Shown here piece after piece: positions 1-8,275 of a stretch of DNA of 8,421 nucleotides (the stretch's first letter is position 1; each line of letters opens with the position of its first letter). Origin of the DNA: JAWVZU01 sp033722075 (GTDB taxonomy: Bacteria > Pseudomonadota > Gammaproteobacteria > Xanthomonadales > SZUA-38). The notes below the pieces were generated by a model. The model saw only the letters and a program-made list of their open reading frames with translations. It was not told the origin of the DNA and did no database searches. The translations under genes and the position numbers were made by a program. The stretch is from positions 1 to 8,421 of the forward strand of contig JAWVZU010000176.1 of assembly GCA_033722075.1 (NCBI GenBank), given 5' to 3'.

Positions 1-552
1 GATCATCGGCAGCGAGAAGGCCGCGGCGGCGAAGGTGATGAGCGCGAAGAGCGAGCCGACGGCGCTTCCGATGAAGAGAAACCGGACCAGCCCGAACCAG
101 CCCGCATCGGCTTCCGCCGGGAAGAAGATGTGCACCATGGAGGCGGCCCGTGCCCAGACCAGAAAGATGATCATCAGGGCGAGCGCGAAGACCATCGCAT
201 TGCCGAGCGCCTGGCGCATGCGCACGAGGCTGCGCGACACCGACGCACGTTCGCCCCGGTGGACCTGGCGACTGACCGAATAGAGTCCGGTGGCAAGCAG
301 GGGAGCGATGAAGACGAAACCGGACAGCATAGCCAGTACCAGAACGAAGCGCCCGAACCACCACGCGAGCAGGGTCACCAGCGCGCTGAGGGCCCAGATA
401 CCGAGGCCATAGGTCAGGCTTGCGCGTGGGGCATGCCGGAAATCGGCCCATCCCTGTCGCACCCAGGACAAGGGTGCGGTGGTCTTCAGGCGAACGCAGG
501 GGGCGACGAAAGGACGTTCGTCTTCGGGCTTTTCGTCGGAAGGTGACGGCAT
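1..552 (-). CDS. DUF2189 family integral membrane protein, 3' end cut off by the window edge
   Basis: Open frame of 184 codons from ATG at 552 leftward to base 1 with no stop, so the C-terminus lies outside the window. The protein starts MPSPSDEKPEDERPF, a charged soluble tail of about 25 residues. An amphipathic stretch follows (LSWVRQGWADFRHAPRAS, about 28-45), then hydrophobic segments at about 46-66, 68-90, 118-137 and 156-184. The stretch WADFRHAPRASLTYGL followed by a membrane segment and FIAPLLATGLYSVSRQ is typical of DUF2189 (COG5473) predicted inner-membrane proteins, whose function is unknown. The gene begins 31 bases after the transporter stop on the same strand, so the two may be co-transcribed. 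No good Shine-Dalgarno is visible before the ATG, so the exact start is less certain than the frame. Family assignment is from remembered pattern, not a search. Confidence 0.8.
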   Translation of the reverse strand, partial: MPSPSDEKPEDERPFVAPCVRLKTTAPLSWVRQGWADFRHAPRASLTYGLGIWALSALVTLLAWWFGRFVLVLAMLSGFVFIAPLLATGLYSVSRQVHRGERASVSRSLVRMRQALGNAMVFALALMIIFLVWARAASMVHIFFPAEADAGWFGLVRFLFIGSAVGSLFALITFAAAAFSLPMI

Positions 553-583
553 GGTGTTGATTTATGCTGTTGGCTATTCCGGG

Positions 584-2110
584 TCAGGCCGTTCCGGGCT
601 CCGCCTGCAGGCCCGGCTCCGCCTCGCGATCAACCAGCAGCGTTGCACCACCGGCAATGACCATGAGGATCCCGCCGATGACCAATCCGTAAATGCTCGC
701 CCCGGCGAAGAACTCGCGCAGGAGCAACCCGAGCACGCTGGCCGCGATCAGCTGCGGAATGACGATGAAGAAATTGAAGATTCCCATGTAGACGCCCATC
801 TTGTTGCTGGGCAGCGCGTTGGACAGGAGTGCATAGGGGAGCGACAGGATGGATGCCCAGGCGATGCCCACGCCGACCATGGGAACCAGCAGCATCACCG
901 GGTCCGTGATGAAATAGAAGCTGATCAGGCCCAGCCCGCCCAGTGCAAGATTGATCACGTGACACCAGCGACAGCCCAGCTTGCCGGCGAGAAACGGGAT
1001 CGCGATGGCGGCAATGGCCGCGAATCCGTTATAGGCAGCAAACAGCACCCCCACCCAGTTGGCGCCGTCGTTGTACAACTCGGTGGTCGGATCGGCCGTT
1101 CCGTAATGATGGCTGGTGACCGCGGCGGTACCGTAGATCCACATGGCGAACAGGGCGAACCAGGAAAAGAACTGCACTACGGCCAGCTGACGCATCACGC
1201 GCGGCATGTTGAACAGGTCATTGACGATCAGGTAGAGGCCACCCCCGGTCCGCCCGCCTCGCTGGAGCCCGCCCACGATCCACTGCAGAATGCCGAAGGC
1301 GATGCCGCCGACGGCGAGGATGTAGAGTTGCTTGTCGAGGTCCCGCGCAACGATCCAGGCAAGCAGCCCCGCCCCGCCGATCAACCAGAACAGTCCGCCG
1401 TTGCGGTACTGGCTGTTCGTTCTGGCCTGAAGTTCGGCGGCTGCCGCGGAATCCTCCGCGGGGGGATCGAACTCGGCAAGCTCCTGCGGTGAATATTCGC
1501 GAGTCGAAAACACCGTCCACAGGACCGCGACCAGGAACACGGCGCCCCCCAGGTAGAAGGACCACTTGACGGAATCCGGGATCCGACCCGGCGGCGCGGC
1601 ATTGCTGACATCGAGCAGGTTGGTCAGGACCCACGGCATGGCGGAAGCGACGACGGCCCCGATTCCGATGAAGAAACTCTGCATCGCAAAGCCGGTGGTC
1701 CTCTGCCGCTCCGGCAACATGTCCCCGACAAAGGCGCGAAACGGCTCCATCGAAATGTTGATGCTGGCGTCCATGATCCACAACATGCCCGCAGCGACCC
1801 AGAGCGCCGGCGAGTTCGGCATTATCAACAGGGCCAGGGAGGCGAGGATCGCGCCAATCAGGAAATAGGGCCGGCGGCGGCCGAGGCGATTCCAGGTGCG
1901 GTCGCTCATGTGGCCGATGATGGGTTGCACGATCAGCCCGGTCACCGGCGCAGCCACCCAGAGGATCGGGAGCTCGTCGATGGATGCGCCCAGGGTCTGG
2001 AAGATCCGGCTGACATTGGCATTCTGGAGAGCGAAGCCGAACTGGATACCCAGGAATCCGAAACACATGTTCCAGATCTGCCAGAAACTCAGCGGCGGTT
2101 TACGCTTCAT
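584..2110 (-). CDS. MFS sugar transporter, SLC45/GPH (glycoside-pentoside-hexuronide:cation symporter)-like
   Basis: 508-residue polytopic inner-membrane protein, probably a cation-coupled importer of a sugar or oligosaccharide; the substrate cannot be read from sequence. About twelve hydrophobic segments are seen. The MFS loop motif GHMSDRTWNRLGRRRP is at residues 66-81, MEPFRAFVGDMLPERQR at 121-137, a long polar central loop at about 203-238, and PYALLSNALPSNKMGVYMG with following FNFFIVIPQ at about 425-453. The last is a hallmark of the SLC45/sucrose-maltose transporter type. The chosen start, MKRKPPLSFWQIW, has GGGAG five bases upstream and matches where such proteins normally begin. An in-frame ATG 78 bases further upstream (2188) would run through the divergent palindrome and adds an unrelated tail, so it is rejected. 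The gene is divergent from zwf, consistent with supplying hexose to the Entner-Doudoroff operon (inference). The C-terminus ends in a short polar tail, EAEPGLQAEPGTA. Confidence 0.9.
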   Translation of the reverse strand: MKRKPPLSFWQIWNMCFGFLGIQFGFALQNANVSRIFQTLGASIDELPILWVAAPVTGLIVQPIIGHMSDRTWNRLGRRRPYFLIGAILASLALLIMPNSPALWVAAGMLWIMDASINISMEPFRAFVGDMLPERQRTTGFAMQSFFIGIGAVVASAMPWVLTNLLDVSNAAPPGRIPDSVKWSFYLGGAVFLVAVLWTVFSTREYSPQELAEFDPPAEDSAAAAELQARTNSQYRNGGLFWLIGGAGLLAWIVARDLDKQLYILAVGGIAFGILQWIVGGLQRGGRTGGGLYLIVNDLFNMPRVMRQLAVVQFFSWFALFAMWIYGTAAVTSHHYGTADPTTELYNDGANWVGVLFAAYNGFAAIAAIAIPFLAGKLGCRWCHVINLALGGLGLISFYFITDPVMLLVPMVGVGIAWASILSLPYALLSNALPSNKMGVYMGIFNFFIVIPQLIAASVLGLLLREFFAGASIYGLVIGGILMVIAGGATLLVDREAEPGLQAEPGTA

Positions 2111-2115
2111 GCCCG

Positions 2116-2120
2116 CTCCC
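2116..2120 (-). promoter_or_regulatory. Shine-Dalgarno site of the MFS transporter (decides the start)
   Basis: On the minus strand GGGAG lies five bases before the ATG at 2110. The longer in-frame ATG at 2188 has no comparable site, which supports the 508-residue reading. Confidence 0.6.
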
Positions 2121-2138
2121 TTCGCTACGCTGCAGGAG

Positions 2139-2168
2139 ACAGTACACAGAGCTGGCACCGCAAAACAA
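2139..2168 (-). promoter_or_regulatory. Candidate sigma-70 promoter for the MFS transporter
   Basis: Minus-strand -35-like TTGTTT (2168-2163) and -10-like TACTGT (2144-2139) are separated by 18 bases and lie 28 bases before the start codon. The match to consensus is partial. The CG-centred palindrome sits immediately upstream of the -35. Low confidence, as such matches occur by chance. Confidence 0.3.
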
Positions 2169-2171
2169 TGA

Positions 2172-2189
2172 CGTGTATACGTATTCACG
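2172..2189. promoter_or_regulatory. 18-bp CG-centred palindromic operator in the transporter/zwf divergent region
   Basis: The sequence CGTGTATACGTATTCACG equals its own reverse complement except for one symmetric pair (T at 2176 against T at 2185). The inner eight bases ATACGTAT are perfect and the centre is CG (2180-2181). A palindrome of this length with a central CG is the usual shape of LacI-family operators (family knowledge). It lies between divergent sugar-uptake and sugar-catabolism genes, directly upstream of both candidate -35 boxes. It does not resemble the HexR box (TGTAATTAAATTACA-like) that controls zwf/edd/eda in many gammaproteobacteria. No regulator gene is in the window, so the binding protein is unknown. 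Confidence 0.55.
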
Positions 2190-2200
2190 GGGCAAAAGAC

Positions 2201-2229
2201 CTGAACAGCACACCGCTAGCCCCTACAAT
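2201..2229 (+). promoter_or_regulatory. Candidate sigma-70 promoter for the zwf-pgl-edd-eda operon
   Basis: -35-like CTGAAC (2201-2206) and -10-like TACAAT (2224-2229, five of six consensus bases) are 17 bases apart, giving a short leader of roughly 27 bases before the zwf ATG. The -35 is weak, which would suit an activated promoter, but the assignment is by eye only. Confidence 0.4.
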
Positions 2230-2250
2230 CGTCCCCTCGACTCGATCAAC

Positions 2251-2256
2251 AAGGGA
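2251..2256 (+). promoter_or_regulatory. Shine-Dalgarno site of zwf (decides the start)
   Basis: AAGGGA lies six bases before ATG at 2263. The upstream in-frame ATG at 2173 lies inside the palindrome and before the candidate promoter, so it is unlikely to be used. Confidence 0.6.
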
Positions 2257-2262
2257 TTGCTG

Positions 2263-3720
2263 ATGGCACGTTTCGTACCCGTTGACCCGTTCGACATCGT
2301 CATATTCGGTGGTACCGGCGACCTGGCGCGCCGGAAGCTGCTGCCCGCGCTGTACCATCGGGACAAGGACCGGCAACTCCCCGGCGAGAGCCAGATCATC
2401 GGTTCCTCGCGGCAATCCCTGACGACCGAGGCGTACCGTGAATCGGTCGAAGAGAATCTCCGCAAGTACCTCGGTCCGGACGAGCTGGTACCTGATGTCG
2501 TGGAGCGCTTCCTGGGGCGGATCCACTACGCCCAGGTCGATCTGGCGGATGACCGGCCGTGGGACGAGCTGAAGTCGCTGCTGGCCGAGCACCGCACGCG
2601 CGTCCTCTACCTCGCGACCATCCCCTCGCTCTATGGAAATGCCGCAGAGCGGGCCGCCGCGGAAGGGGTGATCACGGACCGAACCCGGATCGTTCTGGAG
2701 AAGCCGGTAGGACAGAACCTGGAGTCCGCCCAGGAGATCAATGCCCACGTCGGCCGGTATTTTTCGGAAAGTCAGATCTACCGGATCGACCACTATCTCG
2801 GCAAGGAAACGGTCCAGAACCTGCTGGCCCTGCGCTTCGGCAACTCCCTGTTCGAACCGCTCTGGCAGCGAGCGCACGTGGATCACGTGCAGATCACCGT
2901 CGCCGAGAGTCTGGGCGTCGGCGAGCGCAGCGGCTTTTACGATCGCACCGGGGCGCTGAAGGACATGGTGCAGAACCACCTGGTCCAGCTGCTCTGCCTG
3001 GTGGCGATGGAAGCCCCGACGAGCATGGATCACGAACAGATCCGGGACGAGAAGATCAAGGTGCTCAAGGCGCTGCGCCCCATCGGGGTGACCGATGTCG
3101 AGGCGTTGACGGTCCGTGGTCAGTACTCCGCGGGAACCGTCGACGGCGAGTCGGTCCCCGGCTACGCAAATGAGGTCGGCGAGGCAACCGACACGGAGAC
3201 TTTTGTCGCGATCAAGGCGCACATCGACAACTGGCGCTGGGCCGGCGTGCCTTTCTACCTGCGGACCGGGAAGCGCCTGGCGCACAAGACATCCGAGGTG
3301 GTGATTCAATTCCGGCCGGTGGCGCACTCGATCTTCGATGAGGAGACCGGTCCGCTCAGCGCGAATCGCCTGGTCATCCGGCTTCAGCCCAACGAGGGCG
3401 TGACCCTCTCCCTGATGACCAAGGACCCGGGCCCGGGCGGTTTCCACCTTCGCTCCCTGCCCCTGGATCTGAGCTTTGCGCAGCACGACCAGGTGCGTTA
3501 TCCGGACGCCTACGAGCGGCTGCTGATGGAAGTCCTGCGCGGCAACCCGGCGTTGTTCATGCGGGATGACGAGGTCGAGGCGGCCTGGCGCTGGATCGAC
3601 GGCATCCTGGCCGCCTGGGACCGCGCCGGGCTCAAGGTCAATCCCTATCAGGCGGGCAGCTTCGGCCCGATGCGCTCGGAAATGCTCCTCGACCGCGACG
3701 GCAGATCCTGGCATGTCTGA
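2263..3720 (+). CDS. zwf: Glucose-6-phosphate 1-dehydrogenase
   Basis: Cytoplasmic enzyme oxidising glucose-6-phosphate to 6-phosphoglucono-delta-lactone with reduction of NADP(+) or NAD(+); first step of the oxidative pentose phosphate and Entner-Doudoroff routes. At 485 residues it is the normal bacterial length. Dinucleotide-binding GGTGDLA is at residues 16-22 near the N-terminus, EKPVG at 146-150, the substrate-binding signature RIDHYLGKE at 174-182 (D176, H177 and K181 present), and GALKDMVQNH ending in the expected catalytic-base histidine H239. All key residues are intact. The start was chosen on the Shine-Dalgarno AAGGGA and because the protein then begins MARFVPVDPFDIVIFGGTGDLA, as the family does. 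It is the first gene of a four-gene operon, and its last eight bases overlap pgl (ATGTCTGA). Cofactor preference cannot be decided by eye. Confidence 0.97.
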   Translation: MARFVPVDPFDIVIFGGTGDLARRKLLPALYHRDKDRQLPGESQIIGSSRQSLTTEAYRESVEENLRKYLGPDELVPDVVERFLGRIHYAQVDLADDRPWDELKSLLAEHRTRVLYLATIPSLYGNAAERAAAEGVITDRTRIVLEKPVGQNLESAQEINAHVGRYFSESQIYRIDHYLGKETVQNLLALRFGNSLFEPLWQRAHVDHVQITVAESLGVGERSGFYDRTGALKDMVQNHLVQLLCLVAMEAPTSMDHEQIRDEKIKVLKALRPIGVTDVEALTVRGQYSAGTVDGESVPGYANEVGEATDTETFVAIKAHIDNWRWAGVPFYLRTGKRLAHKTSEVVIQFRPVAHSIFDEETGPLSANRLVIRLQPNEGVTLSLMTKDPGPGGFHLRSLPLDLSFAQHDQVRYPDAYERLLMEVLRGNPALFMRDDEVEAAWRWIDGILAAWDRAGLKVNPYQAGSFGPMRSEMLLDRDGRSWHV

Positions 3721-4404
3721 CCATGTCTGGCACGAGCACCCGGACGCGGCCGAGATGGCGACCGGACTGGCCGACTGTCTCGCCGAGGCGATCGAGCGGG
3801 GCGTGGCTGAACGAGGCCAGGCCTGCCTGGCGCTGGCCGGCGGTTCGACGCCGGTGGCGGCCTACGAGCTGCTGGACCAGCGTTCCCTGCCCTGGGACCG
3901 GGTCACGCTCTTGCCCACCGACGAGCGGTGGGTCGGGCCCAACGATGCGCTCAACAATGCGCGGATGCTGAGAGAGCAGCTGAGTCATGCGGGAGCCTCG
4001 GGATGCCGAATTATCCAGCTCGCCGATACGAGCCGACCGCCGGAACAGGCGCTGGATGGACTCGAAACCCTGCTGAACGGTCTGCCCCGGCCCTTCGACC
4101 TGGTGCTCCTCGGCATGGGGACGGACGGGCATACGGCATCGCTGTTTCCCGACGATCCCGAAATCGAATCGAATCTGGCAAGCAAGCGTCCGGCCGTCCC
4201 GGCCCATCCGCCGAGCCAACCCACGGCCAGGGTATCGCTGACACCTCTTCGGCTTAGCGAAACCAGTAAGGCCGTTCTGGCCATCAGCGGCGGATCCAAA
4301 CGGGACGTGCTGACTCGAGCCCTTTCCTGCGATCCCGACGACGCGCCGCCGATCGCCCGGACCGCGGCCAGATTGAAATCACCCATTCACATCCATTGGT
4401 GCCC

Positions 4405-4408
<4 letters not shown>
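3713..4408 (+). CDS. pgl: 6-phosphogluconolactonase
   Basis: Hydrolyses 6-phosphoglucono-delta-lactone, the Zwf product, to 6-phosphogluconate in the cytoplasm. 231 residues, normal for the DevB/Pgl (SOL/DevB) type rather than the beta-propeller YbhE type. Family motifs are in order: LALAGGSTP (39-47, phosphate binding), LLPTDERWVG (66-75) with N81-N82, the signature GMGTDGHTASLFP (134-146) with the expected acid and histidine D138 and H140, and ISGGSKRDV with K196 near the C-terminus. The ATG at 3713 overlaps the zwf stop in a different frame by eight bases. No clear separate Shine-Dalgarno is visible, so reinitiation after zwf is likely (inference). The stop overlaps the edd start as ATGA. 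Upstream in-frame starts inside zwf would add unrelated sequence and were not chosen. Confidence 0.95.
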
Positions 4409-6206
<1,798 letters not shown>

Positions 6207-6207
<1 letters not shown>

Positions 6208-6836
6208 TGACGATCCAGGAAATCCTCAGCCGCTCGCCGGTCATTCCGGTGGTCACTATTTCGAAACTCGATGATGCGCTTCCCTTGGCCGATGCGCTGC
6301 TCGAGGGGGGCGTACCGATCATCGAGGTGACCCTGCGCACACCCGCAGCTCCCGATGCGATCCGGCGCATCGCCGCAGAGCGCCCCGAAATGACCCTCGG
6401 CGTCGGCACCATCTGGAGCCGCCACGACCTGCGGATCGCCCTGGATGCGGGTGCTGTCTTCGGTGTTTCCCCGGGCGCGACGGCAGACTTGCTGGATGCT
6501 GTAACGGAAGCCGGGCTGCCGTTTCTTCCCGGGGCCCAGACCCCCAGCGAGGTGGCGGAGCGCCGCGATCGGGGCTTCGAAGCGGTGAAGTTCTTTCCAG
6601 CCGGTCCGGCCGGTGGACCGGCAGCCCTCGGCGCAATGGCTGCCGTCTTTCCGGACCTCAAGTTCTGTCCGACCGGCGGGGTCAGCGCCGGGAATGCCCG
6701 CGAATACCTTGCAATCCCGAACGTGCCCGTAGTGGGTGGCAGCTGGCTGACGCCAAAGGTCGCCGTGGCACAGGGCGACTGGAAAACGGTGACGCGCCTC
6801 GCCCGGGAGACCCAACAGCTCCGAACCGGCGACTGA
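6207..6836 (+). CDS. eda: 2-dehydro-3-deoxy-phosphogluconate (KDPG) aldolase
   Basis: Class I aldolase cleaving KDPG to pyruvate and glyceraldehyde-3-phosphate, the last Entner-Doudoroff step. 209 residues, usual length for the (beta/alpha)8-barrel family. Catalytic glutamate E40 lies in GVPIIEVTLRT and Schiff-base lysine K128 in FEAVKFFPA. Their spacing of 88 residues equals that between E45 and K133 of the E. coli enzyme. Other family segments are LGVGTI, GVSPGATADLLDAV, LPFLPGAQTPSEV, and the phosphate-binding FCPTGGVSAGNAREYL followed by VVGGSWLTPK. The ATG shares its A with the edd stop (TGATG), so coupled translation is expected. It is the last gene of the operon; the next clear terminator-like structure is about 130 bases downstream. 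No edd-independent promoter was recognised, although edd's 3' end was not examined exhaustively. Confidence 0.96.
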
Positions 6837-6847
6837 AGTTGCGCCAA

Positions 6848-6882
6848 TTGACCATCGGTGCATCGCGGTTGACTCCGGTCAA
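6848..6882. repeat. Cluster of three TTGAC boxes after eda
   Basis: TTGACC (6848-6853), TTGACT (6869-6874, exactly 21 bases later) and inverted GGTCAA (6877-6882) lie in the 3' flank of eda. The last two form the inverted repeat TTGACTCCGGTCAA; the first and last could pair as a six-base stem. This may be a protein site or part of the operon's 3' RNA structure. Function is unknown. Confidence 0.3.
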
Positions 6883-6888
6883 ATGTGT

Positions 6889-6903
6889 CACCCCTATTGG
6901 GTG
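6889..6903. other. Small hairpin CACCC/GGGTG downstream of eda
   Basis: CACCC (6889-6893) and GGGTG (6899-6903) form a five-base stem with a five-base loop. It is not followed by a T-run, so it is not a convincing intrinsic terminator. It may protect the 3' end of the operon mRNA or be chance. Confidence 0.25.
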
Positions 6904-6957
6904 TATGCTTGATTCAACCGCGGAAGGAACGAATTCCCAAAACCGTGACTTCCATCA

Positions 6958-6987
6958 CTGAACTGGACCGGCAACACCCTGTAGACT
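6958..6987 (+). promoter_or_regulatory. Candidate promoter for the DUF2628 gene
   Basis: -35-like CTGAAC (6958-6963) and -10-like TAGACT (6982-6987) are 18 bases apart. Transcription would begin near 6994 and leave a leader of about 58 bases before ATG 7052. The -10 lies inside the loop of the terminator-like hairpin. Consensus match is modest. Confidence 0.3.
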
Positions 6988-7000
6988 GCGCCGGTTTTTT
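6967..7000 (+). terminator. Likely intrinsic terminator of the zwf-pgl-edd-eda operon
   Basis: Stem ACCGGC (6967-6972) pairs perfectly with GCCGGT (6990-6995), with a 17-base loop, followed directly by a run of T (6995-7000). It lies between eda and the next gene. The long loop makes it weaker than a textbook terminator. Confidence 0.5.
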
Positions 7001-7051
7001 GGATCGGGTACTTACTTGAGCGATCGAGAGATCGCGGGACTACGGGGCAGA

Positions 7052-7465
7052 ATGCAGCTATACGACATCTACGAACATCCGCAGTACGGTGTGAAAGCCG
7101 TCAAGCAGGGCTTTTCCTGGACCGCCTTCGCGGCACCTACGGTCTGGGCGGCGGCAACCGGTCTGGGACGCCTGACCCTGATCCTGGTCCTGGCCTCCAC
7201 GCTGATGTTCGATGTCCTCGATCTGGCTGCCCAATTCGTCCGTGAACCACTCGCAATGGGTTCGTTGTTCCTCCTCAGCTACATCCTGTTCGGTCTCAAG
7301 CCCGGCTTTCTGGCCAACCGCTGGTGGGCGAATTACCTTGAGGAAGAGGGCTGGTCGCGCAAGTGTCAGGTGGTTGCGCGCAACACACGCCATGCCCGTC
7401 AAGCCTATCTGGACGGGACCATCCGCGACATGCCGGACCTGTATTACGCCAACGGCAACGGCTAA
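7052..7465 (+). CDS. DUF2628 family small membrane protein
   Basis: 137-residue protein with two or three hydrophobic segments (about 24-58, possibly split in two, and 66-82). It matches the DUF2628 pattern: an N-terminal MQLYDIYEHPQYGVKAVKQGFSW, a proline-tryptophan-rich first membrane segment (APTVWA), and after the last segment GFLANRWWANYLEEEGW (85-101), then a polar tail with VVARNTRHARQAYL. The molecular function of this family is unknown. The ATG at 7052 was preferred because members start at this (M)xLYDIYE segment and GGGG lies four bases upstream. An in-frame TTG at 7016 would add 12 residues (MSDREIAGLRGR) without a better ribosome site. The TAA stop overlaps the stop codon of the convergent gene. 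No functional link with the sugar genes is apparent. Confidence 0.85.
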   Translation: MQLYDIYEHPQYGVKAVKQGFSWTAFAAPTVWAAATGLGRLTLILVLASTLMFDVLDLAAQFVREPLAMGSLFLLSYILFGLKPGFLANRWWANYLEEEGWSRKCQVVARNTRHARQAYLDGTIRDMPDLYYANGNG

Positions 7466-8181
7466 AATCCGGCCACCGGGGTACCGATTTCCAGTCCGAG
7501 CAGGCTGGTTGCATTACCCTGGTTGACCGCGATCTCCACCAACCCCAGGCTGTTTTCGTACCAGAAGGGTACGCCCGGCGGAAGATCAGAAAAGGTCCGC
7601 GCCTTGAACAGGGGACGGCCGTTGATTGCCAGGCTGGTTTCGACTTCCACCCGTTCCGCTCGAATGCCGGTCATGGCATTGCCGAAGTCGTCGATGTAGA
7701 TCACCTCGGTCAGGTCATCCGGCCACTCGACCGCTGCTTCCGATTCGAGGCCCACCATTTCGACGGTGTCACCCACCGCGAGCCGAGCAGCGATCGGGGC
7801 AAAGATGTCCCGCCCGTGAAAGCTGGCAGACGGTGGATCATACGCCTCGGTGATCTGCCAACGATCGCAGTTGCGAGAGCGTCGTGCCGCGATCTCGAAG
7901 AGTCCATTGCCGGGGCCGACGAACCACCGCTGGTCGCACCGGTAGACCACCGGCAGGCGGTCGCTTCCGACGCCAGGATCCACGACCCCGCAAACCACGC
8001 ACTTCCCGGGAAGGTCCTCGAGCATCGCTGCGAGCAGGTAAGCCGAGGCACGCGGATTGAAACGCGGCGCATCATGCATCAAGTCGATCACCGGCAAGCC
8101 CGGGACGAGCGATTCGATGACGATCTTCATCTCGCCCACGTAGGGACCGCGAACTCCAAAATCGGTAAACAGGATCAGCAT
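7462..8181 (-). CDS. S-adenosyl-L-methionine hydroxide adenosyltransferase (SAM hydrolase, DUF62 family)
   Basis: 239 residues. The family splits SAM with water/hydroxide into adenosine and L-methionine and is related to fluorinase and chlorinase (family knowledge). Motifs in order: N-terminal LFTDFGVRGPYVGEMK (4-19), IDLMHDAPRFNPRASAYLL (32-50), VVDPGVGSDR (66-75), FVGPGNGL (87-94), ASFHGRDIFAPIAARLA (119-135), YIDDFGNAMTGI in the second domain and FWYENSLGLVEIAVNQGNA near the C-terminus. The Asp-Arg-His triad described for the family is present as D68, R75 and H122. This identifies a hydroxide-using enzyme rather than a halogenase. Oddity: the motif usually seen as GPDNG reads GPGNG (G91). 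The longer frame back to an ATG at 8313 adds 44 low-complexity residues unlike the family, so ATG 8181 was chosen. Cellular role in proteobacteria is not established. Confidence 0.93.
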   Translation of the reverse strand: MLILFTDFGVRGPYVGEMKIVIESLVPGLPVIDLMHDAPRFNPRASAYLLAAMLEDLPGKCVVCGVVDPGVGSDRLPVVYRCDQRWFVGPGNGLFEIAARRSRNCDRWQITEAYDPPSASFHGRDIFAPIAARLAVGDTVEMVGLESEAAVEWPDDLTEVIYIDDFGNAMTGIRAERVEVETSLAINGRPLFKARTFSDLPPGVPFWYENSLGLVEIAVNQGNATSLLGLEIGTPVAGF

Positions 8182-8187
8182 CCCTCC
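8182..8187 (-). promoter_or_regulatory. Shine-Dalgarno GGAGGG abutting the SAM hydrolase start
   Basis: On the minus strand GGAGGG touches the ATG at 8181 with no normal spacer. No better in-frame start exists nearby, so either a tight site is used or translation is coupled to the overlapping tiny frame starting at 8189 (ATG GAG GGA TGC TGA). Confidence 0.4.
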
Positions 8188-8263
8188 ATGGAACCGAAAC
8201 CGGCGACCGCAATCAAGATGCCGAGCGTGGTTTGGGTCAGCCCGGATATTGCACCAATTTTGC

Positions 8264-8275
8264 TCCGAGCTCGGA
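8264..8275. promoter_or_regulatory. Perfect 12-bp palindrome upstream of the SAM hydrolase gene
   Basis: TCCGAGCTCGGA is its own reverse complement. It lies 83 bases upstream of the minus-strand ATG in a 240-base divergent intergenic region, a reasonable place for an operator. No regulator family is recognised. Confidence 0.3.

Noticed and set aside
959..973. CxxCH heme-c-like motif (CRWCH) in the transporter
   Set aside because: Falls in a short loop between membrane segments of an MFS protein, with no export signal or other cytochrome feature; a chance match.
479..1492. Long plus-strand frame (337 codons) opposite the transporter
   Set aside because: It is a GC-rich antisense shadow with a Q/D/G/R-rich, motif-free product, while the minus strand encodes a clear membrane transporter.
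584..2188. Longer transporter reading starting at 2188 (26 extra residues)
   Set aside because: The extension runs through the divergent palindrome and candidate promoter, lacks a Shine-Dalgarno and does not look like the family N-terminus; ATG 2110 has GGGAG at good spacing.
2173..2262. 30-residue N-terminal extension of Zwf
   Set aside because: It starts inside the palindrome and upstream of the candidate -10; the AAGGGA site and family start both point to 2263.
2185..3714. Minus-strand frame of 509 codons opposite zwf
   Set aside because: Shadow of zwf codon usage in a GC-rich genome; no recognisable motif, and zwf is unambiguous.
6889..6903. CACCC/GGGTG hairpin as the operon terminator
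   Set aside because: Short stem and no following T-run; the structure at 6967-7000 is the better terminator candidate.
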